Assembly (NCBI GenBank): GCA_007922195.1
Contig: ML682118.1
Location: 654,364 to 718,363 of the forward strand
Length of the DNA stretch: 64,000 bases
Source: Podocnemis expansa
Lineage: Eukaryota > Chordata > Testudines > Podocnemididae
Direction of reading: 5' to 3'
In this document: positions 55,991 to 64,000 of the stretch, piece after piece
Numbering within the stretch: position 1 is the stretch's first letter
How the letters are laid out: each line of letters opens with the position of its first letter
Program-made: the position numbers and the translations under genes
The notes under the pieces: model-generated
Database searches by the model: none
Told to the model about the DNA's origin: nothing
The model's input: the letters and a program-made list of their open reading frames with translations, nothing else

Positions 55991-56961
55991 AGCTTACTCA
56001 GAATAAGTCCGTTAGGCCTTGATTGTGTGCTAAGCAATGACATTAACTCTTATAGCCCTGGCACAATAGGTCTCTTTCATTTCTGCATTATTCACCTTAT
56101 CTATTATCCTGCAGTTAGCATCTTTTTTACACTACTGCCCAGCAACAATAAGCTTTTTGATCATCCACTAGAAATCTGATAAAATTTTAGTCATAAACCA
56201 TAACATTCACAAGCACAAAAATATTTTCATAGTCTTCTCCACCTTCCACCAGTCATGGACTTTCCCTGCCTCCACCTCTCATAGACTAAGCTTCACCACC
56301 TACAATTAAAAAGAAAAAAAAAAGATTCCTTATTGACAAATCCAACATTTTTGTCCATTAACCAATGATCGAATAGCACCCTGTTCAATCACCATAAGAT
56401 CATTTCCAATAAGTTTACCATAACATTCTCTCATCTTAACTAATAAACCTGAATAGGATTCTTCCCATAAACCTAGTCATATGACTTCCTCAATCCACAC
56501 CTCAGGGAAAGTCTGGGGGAACAGGTAGGCCCTAGAGCACATCCTGCGGCTCAACAGAGTTTGGGTGTAGCAAAAGAAGGTAATTCCAACAGCAGTGACC
56601 AGCCACCTTTTTTTTTAAGGGCCACAGCAAATGACAGTGACCTGGGGATGAATGGGCCTCATTACGTATTGAGGCTAAAAACATAATAAGGGAACAAAAA
56701 AAATGTATAGTTACAGCACTAGTTGTTTCTGCCAAAAGTATGGGTGATCTCTCACCCTGTATCATCTCAAGAAATGAGTGAAAGAAACAAAAGCATAGCT
56801 GCAAATTTATTTGACTCAGACAAGATCATGAGCCTTACATTATTCCATGAACATCCCAGAAATGCAGACATAAAGATCCATAAAAAAGTTGAACTTGAAG
56901 CAATTGGGATGGGCTTTTAAAAGCACCCAAAGGGGGTGGGTGATGAATTCCGACCAATGTC
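55991..56961. other. Duplicated and unclassified intergenic DNA
   Basis: 56010-56330 aligns with 46510-46800; the rest is AT-rich and unrecognised. No gene. Confidence 0.5.
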
Positions 56962-56964
56962 AAT

Positions 56965-57682
56965 AGCTTTGCCTACACTGGGGGCTTAAGTCAACTTAAA
57001 CAACTCCATGGTGAGATTTAGAATTCATTAAGTCAGCCTAAGCACTTGCTTAAGTCGACTTACTAAAACTTTCCCTGCAAGTCAAATTAAGCTTTTAAGG
57101 TGACTTTACAGGGCTGGAAGCCCTGGGCCCCACTGTCTGTCCCACCCTAAGTCCAGATTGGGCTTTGGGGGCCTGATCCGGCCCCAGCCACCTCTGAGAA
57201 GCATCTGGGAGTTGGCTCCTGCCTCTGCTGGCAGGTGGCCTGGAGGCTGATCCGGCTCCCCTGCCACAGGGGGGCTCAGGGCCAAGTCAGGGTTTCCAGC
57301 TGCCTGCCACTGGTGGCAGGAGCTAGCTCTGAGCATCCTGCAATAGGCAGCTCAGTGCAGGATTGAGCTCCATGCCCTTGGCCCCATGTGGCAGGAAGCT
57401 TGGAACCAGATCAGGCTCCCAGCTGCCTGCCAGGGGTGTCTGGGGCTGGCTCTGAGCCCTCTGCCCCTTGCTGCAAGTGGCTGGGGGCTGGATCCAGTTC
57501 CCAGCCACTTGCCGACAGAGGCAGGAACTGGATTGGATCCCTAGAGCTGAATCGGGCCCGGAGGCCAGATTGTGGCCCAGGGCTGGCAAGACCCTAGCCC
57601 ATGCCCAGTGTATGTCTGCTAAGTTGACTTGAAAAGTTCAATATAAGTGAACTTAACTGAGCCCCCCAGTGTAGACATAGCG
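56965..57682. mobile_element. Inverted-repeat DNA transposon with GC-rich core, AAT target duplication
   Basis: AGCTTTGCCTACACTGGGGGC to GCCCCCCAGTGTAGACATAG, flanked by AAT at 56962-56964 and 57683-57685. The arms hold AAGTCAACTT palindromes as in 15991-16193; the core (57106-57600) is GC-rich with internal GGCTG(G/C)CTGCC-type repeats. Spurious frames on both strands. Confidence 0.8.
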
Positions 57683-57685
57683 AAT

Positions 57686-58229
57686 GACTCTGGAATGCCT
57701 AATTTATACTTGACCAGTTTAGAAGCATGTCCACACTGTAGCATTAGCAGTTAGCTCAGCTCAGGTCACGACTTTATGGCAGCGTTGTGTTACAATTCAC
57801 TTGTTCATTAAACATTATTCTTATTGCCTATGTTTATCTTTAGCCAGCTGAATGTTCCTTACATTATCTGTGTATCTATTTTGGTGTGTGTTAATATAAT
57901 ATTAAGCGACTACTGTAACATCCTTACACATACCTCTGTTCTGGGTTAAATCATATGTTCATTGACTTAAGAAAGAGGGTTTTTGATGTCATGGTCTTAA
58001 TGGAAATGTACAATATAGCCTGGATCACTGTCAGTAAATGCACTAGCTATGACTCTGTAATGAAATTGGCCATCAACTGGAATTGGAAACTTTGTTTTGG
58101 ACAGCTTTGAATGAGAAGATCATTAACCTCAAAGCATAAGTCATTACACTTGGGCCATGGAAGATCCATGATATTTGCCTGCTTTTAGTGAGCAAAGCAA
58201 GTCCCATTCAGTGTTGAGAGGTTGATGCG
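57686..58229. other. Duplicated intergenic block
   Basis: 57750-57940 aligns with 46850-46985. No gene. Confidence 0.5.
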
Positions 58230-58495
58230 GGATAGCATGTTCAGACAACAGTTATTTCAAAACAAGTCACCATCATTTCGAAATAATGTTCTGACGGGAT
58301 TGTTTCGAAACAATAATTTCAAAACAACGTTGTTTTGCCACCAAATGGGGTTTAAGCTGTTTCGAAAAAACGCCGTGGTTTCGAAACAATGGAACCCGTT
58401 GTTTCGAAACAACAGTACGTCATGTGAACATGGTGTTTCTTATTTCAAAACAACCTCTATTGTTTCAAAATAAGACTGCTGTGTGAACACAATTA
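58230..58495. mobile_element. Inverted-repeat DNA transposon, TTCACAC-type ends
   Basis: The left ATGTTCAGACAACAG and right CTGCTGTGTGAACAC termini enclose many intact TTTCGAAA palindromes. The exact ends and target duplication are not certain. Confidence 0.65.
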
Positions 58496-59307
58496 GGTTT
58501 GAGCCATGATGGTCACCATGACACAAACCCAATCAAGCAAACCAACAGAAACAAGTAAGTTTAAGCAAGACTTTAACTGCAAGGCACCTACCTAGCTAGC
58601 TAGCAATTCACATACTCGACTTTTATCTAATGAATATATGGAACACAAATATGTCAAAACATGCTTTCATAATAATATTGAAAATGATAAGAACATCAAA
58701 AACAGTTAGTTTCAGTTATCTAGATATATCTGGATCCCTGTGTGGAGGATGAACCCCTGCCTGATACCAAAATTTCCATTAGCCCCAAATCAACACTGCA
58801 ATAAATGACTAAATTCTAGTAGTTCTGGTTACAGGGCTAGCTGTACCTCTGACCACTTGTCATACCTCTCTGAGTTCATCTCATCAGGTCTGACCTATGA
58901 GTCTCTTGTTTGAGGTGGAACCATCTGATTTTCACCTTCTTATTCATCCTATCAGCCTACAAAATCTTTACAACTGTGGTTTCTCAACAATGTTCCCTCT
59001 AATTGTTCGTAGGCTGTGAGTGCAAAAAATTTCTTTGTGTGCACAAAACATTTCTTTGTGGGCACCAATATTAGCACTATTGAATTTTTTTGTGCACACT
59101 TTATTTTCTTTTGTGCATGGGTTTCATGACTTGTGTGCACGCCAACAGCTTAGAGGGCAGAGTGTTTCTCAACAGAAGTTGTTACTAGTAGGTCTTCTCT
59201 CAGGAGCTGTCAGCAGCAGTACATGGAGTGAAAGGCTGCTCTTCTGCATATAAGATATGATTTATTCCGCAGAGAAGGAACAACATTTGAGATCCTCAGG
59301 GACCTAC
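58496..59307. other. Intergenic, nothing recognised
   Basis: 58990-59150 contains a small inverted structure (TTTCTTTGTGTGCACA / TGTGCACAC words repeated). No gene. Confidence 0.45.
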
Positions 59308-59875
59308 AGCCTTTTCTACAAGACAATCCCTCAGTTTCTCAAGCCTTGGAAGACAGACCTCTCCTTGCTTAAAGACAAACCCTCCCCCAACCTTAAGCAG
59401 GTACTTACCAGCAATAACCAGCCTAACAAGAGAACCATTAAAGCAGGCATAATCCCTGTAACAAATCGTGTGGCCAACTTTGCCCATATATCTGTGCAAA
59501 AGACGCTGTTACAGAACCTAATAAAAACAGCTACTCCATCAAAATCTCATTCACCTGCTCATCCACCAATATTATTTCTGCCATCTTTGCCAGAAATGCC
59601 CCTCTGCCTTACATATTGGAGAAACAGAACAGTCTCTACAGAAAAGAATAAAGGGGCACAAATCTGACATCAGTGTGACCTCTTCCATGACTTACACTTC
59701 CCTGCATTTATTTCCTCCCATTCTGTAAGTTCTCACATCTTCAAAAAAAAAAAAAAAAAAAAGAAGAGGAAGAAGAAGAAGAAGATGAAATGGGGTAATT
59801 GCTTTCATGAAAGCTCATGCAATAAATATATTTGTTTGTCTTTAAATGCCAGAGGAGTCCTTGTTTGTAGTTATA
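59308..59875 (+). mobile_element. Penelope-like element, internally deleted
   Basis: The coding remnant at 59310-59667 matches the copies at 49570 and 52750 (FLKPWKTDLSLLKD in frame). After the shared GGGGCACAAATCTGACATCAG word it jumps directly to the 3'UTR, then a poly-A/(AAG)n tract (59742-59785) and the tail (GAAAGCTCATGCAATAAATA). Confidence 0.7.
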
Positions 59876-60726
59876 AGAGGAAGTATTAAACACCAACTCT
59901 TGATCCATCACAAAATATAAACAGGTAGAATAAATATTATAACCAATCACATAATTATGTGCTTCAATATTTTTAAATAATATCAAATTGTCTTTCACAA
60001 TCATTGCAATAGCTTTGCCTTCCAAAATGCCTTCCCACAATAGCAAGAATTAAACTGTAGAAAAATAATATATTGACCAGGAACTTAGCTCCTCCAACAC
60101 CTAACGGCCTGTTTTAATTGTCTTTATGTAGAGGCAAAGAAAACCTTTAGATTGCTCAGAAAATCCTATCAAAGAGATTATGAGATTCCATCTTAGGTAA
60201 CTGATGAAAGAAATTGAAGCTCCCATTTAAATAAAATTATTCCATACTTTCAAACTTCTAACCAAAAAGTCGTCACAGAGCATAGCAACAAATCAATAAA
60301 ACAAGCATACATAATAAAAGAAACAAGAAAGAAACTATCAGGCAAAGAGAAAGCAAGCCCCTCATTCCTGAAACACAGTTTTTATTTAAAATAATAAAGA
60401 TACAGAAACCTCAATGAATTCATGAAGGGCTTACCTATGGCTATTGATTTTTTGCACAAGGTACTCAGATAGTGGAGCAACATTAGCAATGTATCCCTAG
60501 GATTAACAGTGTATACAGCATTATGGATATAGAGATTCTGATTGTATTCACACTGCTGTAATATTTCATTAATTCTCTTGATTTCAGTGGAGTTAGCTAC
60601 TTCAAATTATTTGTACTTCATACAGGGATTGCACCTATCCTGAGGAGACAACTTTATTGCAATTGATTCAATGTATAAAAAGGCAGAGAATCAAAATACA
60701 AGGAGCAAAAATAGATATTTTAGATT
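59876..60726. other. 3' flank of the OR pseudogene
   Basis: 59990-60380 and 60500-60720 align with the 3' flanks of the intact OR genes. No gene. Confidence 0.5.
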
Positions 60727-62081
60727 GTTGTGAATAACTTTCCAGCCATGAATATTTTTTACTGTAGTTTTGATCTCCTTCTTCCTCATGCTATAAATGA
60801 TGGGATTCATCACAGGTGGCACCACAGCATAAAAAAACACCAATCAACACATTTTGATTTTTTGCAGAGGTGGAGGAGGGATTCAGGTACTCAATGAAGC
60901 AAGCAAAAAGTAACAAAGAGACCACAGTGAGGCGAGGGAGGCAAGTGGAGAAAGCCTTATGTCAACCTTGGCCAGAAGGGATTCTTAGCATCTGTTTTGA
61001 AACTTATAAACACACCAAAGACAATAATCCCGACTTCACTGAGGTATGAATTAGAGCAAGTGAGTTTCAACAGTTGGGGGATTTCACAGAACTGATTGAT
61101 GGCATTGGACTGGCAGATGGGTAATGTGAAGTTGTTCCCAGTGTGTGCTGCAGAGTATGCAAAGTTAGTGGTCCAGGCACTGCTGCATTTGAATGCAAGC
61201 TCTCCTGTTCATTACCCCTTCGTAGTACAGTGGCTGGCAAATGGCAATGTATCTGACATAGGCTGTATTCACACAGCACTTTTGTTTTGAAACAACCTCG
61301 TTGATTTGAAACAAAAAGAAAACATGTTCACACAATGCATAGTTGTTTCGAAACAACGGGAACCCGTTGTTTAGAAACAATGGCGTTGTTTTGAAACAAG
61401 TTAAACCTAGTCTCTGCGCGAAACGACATTGTTTCACAATGGTTGTTTCGAAACAATGCTGTGTGAACGTGCTGTTTCAAATCAATGGTGGTTTCGAAAT
61501 GGCCTGTTTCAAAACAACCGTCATCTGAACATGTTGTTTCGAAACGACTGACCGTCATTTCGAAAACCTTGTTGACAAAAGTTGCTATTTTGTTTCGCGC
61601 TTTCTCCCTTATTTCGAAATGACTTTTTTGCTAATTTGAAATAAGTCATTTTGAAATAAGGCGTTATTTCGAAACAAGTTGTTTCGACACAACGTGTTTC
61701 GAAATAACCGTGTGTGTGAATATAGCCATAGACAATAAGGGTGAGTAAGCAAATGTCCATCAGAATGAAAAGGATAAAGAGAAAGACCTGTGTGACACAT
61801 CCAGCACAAGAAATCAATGTGGTGTTAAAGTGGAGGTTAGCCATGGATTAGGGGATGGTGACAGAGATGGAGCCAAGGTCCAGGATAGCCAAATTCATCA
61901 GAAAGAAGTGCCTGGGTGTGTGAAGGTGGTGGTCTAGGACTACAGTTGTTATGATAAGAAGGTTCCCAATCAGGTCTACCAGGTAACTTACTAGAAGCAC
62001 ACAAACCTGCAAAATCTGCATCTCCTGAACATGAGAGAATCCAAGAAGAAGGAACTCAGTCACAGTAGTTCAGTTGGACAT
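60727..62081 (-). pseudogene. Olfactory receptor pseudogene, family-14-like, split by a transposon
   Basis: Clear OR homology on the minus strand, starting at the aligned ATG at 62079-62081. Lesions in order: codon 4 is TGA; a TAA follows TIP in the SVTIPKSM motif (about 61850); a 467-bp element (61261-61727) splits the MAYDRY motif after LIVY; a frameshift follows IQM (about 61190); a deletion removes sequence around the end of TM5 (about 60990); more stops lie towards the C-terminus, including the MNPIIY region. The residual PLYYEGVMNRRAC and the loop-2 cysteines show its origin. It shares a splice-acceptor-like site 26 bp upstream. It cannot encode a receptor. Confidence 0.92.
61261..61727. 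mobile_element. Inverted-repeat DNA transposon inside the OR pseudogene, ATA target duplication
   Basis: GGCTGTATTCACACAGC to GTGTGTGAATATAGCC, flanked by ATA at 61258-61260 and 61728-61730. It carries about eight intact TTTCGAAA palindromes, more than other copies in the window. No transposase; mobilised in trans if at all. Confidence 0.9.
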
Positions 62082-62107
62082 TTTTTCCTCTCTGTATCCT
62101 CTGACGA
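62082..62107 (-). other. Splice-acceptor-like site of the OR pseudogene
   Basis: Minus-strand TCTTCTTCTCCACAG ends at 62108, followed by TCGTCAG. It is in the conserved position; the matching donor was not found and probably lies beyond the window. Confidence 0.6.
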
Positions 62108-62307
62108 CTGTGGAGAAGAAGATAAAGACAATTGTTGGGACTACAGTGACCAAGGGAATGGTCTGGATTCCCCTCAGTAATATACTGGATCATTATATGA
62201 GCATCAGTGGTGTACAACTCTAGTCACTGCTATTGACCAGAAGTTGTGAGTTATCAAATGAATCTAAAGAAGCTCCCTTAAATCAATGGAGATAAATTGG
62301 TGTAAAC

Positions 62308-62692
62308 CAGGGGGTCCTAACCTTTTTGGCTTGAGAGACACAGATTTATTTTTTACAACCCTGAAGACTCTGTTTGCAGACAACATGCCCTCCCCCACCG
62401 GCATACAGGCAGAAGAAGGTCAGTGAGGGGGCTGCATCCTTACTGACCTTCTGTCTCCCTGGCCACAAGATGGGGATTACATGTGTCTAATAGTCTTTAG
62501 TGCTCCATCTTGTTCCCTAAACAGAAGTTCCCTTCTTCAGCCATGACAACGGAAGATCAGTAGTTTTCTCCCTCTGGTACCAGCATGAATCCCAGTGCCT
62601 AGAGACTTAAGTGGGGTGCTTTGCTTTTCTACTCTTTATAGAGAGAGGAGGAGAAGCAGTGATCTCCCATTCATTGGTTGCAGCAAGGAGCC
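62308..62692 (+). mobile_element. Possible hAT-like element
   Basis: Starts CAGGGGGTCCTAACCTTTTTG, a hAT-like terminus, in a place where other OR units have continuous sequence. The right end (near GGAGCCTG) and target duplication are uncertain. Confidence 0.4.
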
Positions 62693-62768
62693 TGAATTGG
62701 TGTTTTAACTCTACACTAACATGCTCTGCGTAGGTCTGTAGTAAGCAAAAGGCGACCTGTGCGCCAGT

Positions 62769-62792
62769 TTTTTTTTTCTTTCTTTCTTTCTA
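62769..62792. repeat. (TTTC)n microsatellite
   Basis: Short T-run and TTTC tetramers at the 5' border of a PLE tail. Confidence 0.8.
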
Positions 62793-63015
62793 CATGCTAT
62801 TTCCAAGTGTTTGAATCCTAACAGCTGCTCTAATTTGCTGTTAGAGTGTGACCTGATCCCATTTCTTACACTACTCTGCATTTATATTCCTCCCATTCTG
62901 TAAGTTCCCCCATCTTCAAAGCATCTGACGAAGTGGGCTTTTCCCCTAAGAAACTCCGTGTGATAAATAAATTGATTGGTCTATAAGTGACAAGGGACTC
63001 CTTGCTTGTTTTAGA
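62793..63015 (+). mobile_element. Penelope-like element 3' end and tail
   Basis: The 3'UTR word CATGCTATTTCCAAGTGTTTGA and the tail (CATCTGACGAAGTGGGCTTT, then ATAAATTGATTGGTCTATAA) match the other copies. Confidence 0.7.
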
Positions 63016-63275
63016 AGAATTTCAATTAATTATGCAGGCTGCAAACATGGAGATTTATCTCAATACAAACAGCCTCAAGATAGAAGGTGAATGGATGTGA
63101 TTAGCATGAGAAAAGAGGAGCAAAACTATGCAGTTCAACAGCTAGAGGATATGATGGGGCTAGGAGGGGGAATTACTTGAATTGCCCCTGTTGGAGGAGA
63201 ACAGCTCAGCTGTGGAATCTGCCCATGGAACAAACCTGGAATGTGGAGATTGTGCTGCCTGACAGCAGACATCCA
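63016..63275. other. Intergenic, nothing recognised
   Basis: Short non-coding interval with no recognised feature. Confidence 0.5.
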
Positions 63276-63276
63276 G

Positions 63277-64000
63277 AGTATGCCTACACTTAGCATTTAA
63301 ATTTGAATTACTGAATTTGAATTAGTCAATTCAAATTAATAATTATAAATCTGAATTGACTGAATTCGTATTGACATAACCACACCAGAAACTCCAATTT
63401 GAATTGGCATGTCCGTGGCTGCCACTCCTGGCCTGTCTGCAGCCGGGGATCCAGGGTCCAGCTACCCGCAGCCGTGACAGCTGCTCCTGGCCCCATCTGT
63501 GGCTGGGAATCTGGAGCCCAGCCATCTCCGGCAGTGGTGGTCACTTCCAGCCCCTTCAAAGGCTGGACAACCCCATGGCCGCAGCTGCAGCTGGCAGAGG
63601 GCGTGGCCTGTGGGCAGGGGGCGGGGCCTGTTCCCATGCCCTGGGTTATTCCTGGGCGCAGTGATGCCTCTGGGGCACAAGGAAAAGCATCCCCTGCCAA
63701 GCTTCAGCCACAGAGCTGGGGAGGGGAATTTTCCTCTGCAAGGGGAGGGAGACTTCTCCCCAGGGAGTCGCACATTAGCACGACACCCCAGCCTGCAGCT
63801 TCTCCCCAGGGAGCCCGCACCTGCAAGGTACCCTGGCAGGCGGCATCTGGTAGGCTGGCTGCCCGCCAGGAAGACACCCAGGAGGGCTGCTTCTCCAGTG
63901 CTGGCCACCTGCTGGGAACACAGCCCCATGGGCGTCTTCATCCCTTCGATTTCACCCTGACTTCAATGTCAAACAAGGTTTGATGAATTCTAAGTCAGCT
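63277..64000. mobile_element. Inverted-repeat DNA transposon with GC-rich core, runs off the window
   Basis: Left terminus AGTATGCCTACACTTAGC, then AATTTGAATT palindromes (63300-63405) and a GC-rich core (63405-63960), the same plan as 20390-20811 and 56965-57682. The right terminus is not reached. Frames on both strands of the core are composition artefacts. Confidence 0.6.

Noticed and set aside
63399..63983. 194-codon plus-strand frame
   Set aside because: Lies in the GC-rich core of a MITE-like element, with equally long frames on other phases and the opposite strand.

Overview
The window is vertebrate nuclear DNA, most likely from a turtle. It holds a tandem cluster of class II olfactory receptor (OR) genes of the family-14 type, all on the minus strand, set in DNA full of CR1 LINEs, Penelope-like elements (PLEs) with GIY-YIG coding, a Tx1-like LINE and many short inverted-repeat DNA transposons with 3-bp target duplications. 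A short SINE-like piece joins a Pol III B-box-like motif to a CR1 tail, as in the described tortoise SINE. The turtle call is an inference from this mix; no species is named.

Layout. 1-3.7 kb: intergenic, one CR1 endonuclease fragment and a local tandem duplication. 3.7-12.5 kb: GC-rich block dominated by a decayed Tx1/L1-type LINE (5'UTR tandem repeats, ORF1 with CCHC knuckle, ORF2 with APE endonuclease and YADD reverse transcriptase). 12.5-16.6 kb: AT-rich intergenic DNA with CR1, hAT and PLE scraps. 16.6-35.5 kb: three intact OR genes (16660-17595, 25846-26781, 32405-33361), each with a conserved splice acceptor about 30 bp before its ATG and a conserved donor 0.7-1.9 kb further upstream, implying a duplicated untranslated first exon. 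35.5-47.5 kb: intergenic, with a pogo/Tigger-like element, inverted PLE tails, a roughly 2-kb palindrome (39.75-41.74 kb), a 40-bp minisatellite, a solo-LTR-like element and a CR1 fragment. 47.6-52 kb: fourth intact OR gene, whose intron holds a PLE and an LTR-like repeat. 52.7-60 kb: PLE interrupted by CR1, CR1 interrupted by CR1, and several inverted-repeat elements. 60.7-62.1 kb: a fifth OR, a pseudogene split exactly in its MAYDRY motif by a 467-bp transposon. The last 0.7 kb is the start of another inverted-repeat element that runs out of the window.

The host genes are all odorant receptors made by local duplication. The duplicated unit is larger than the coding exon: it includes the 5' untranslated exon, the intron, and flanking CR1 insertions shared between units. 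No CRISPR, operon, tRNA, rRNA or prokaryotic feature is present. Everything outside the OR genes is repeat-derived or unrecognised intergenic DNA.
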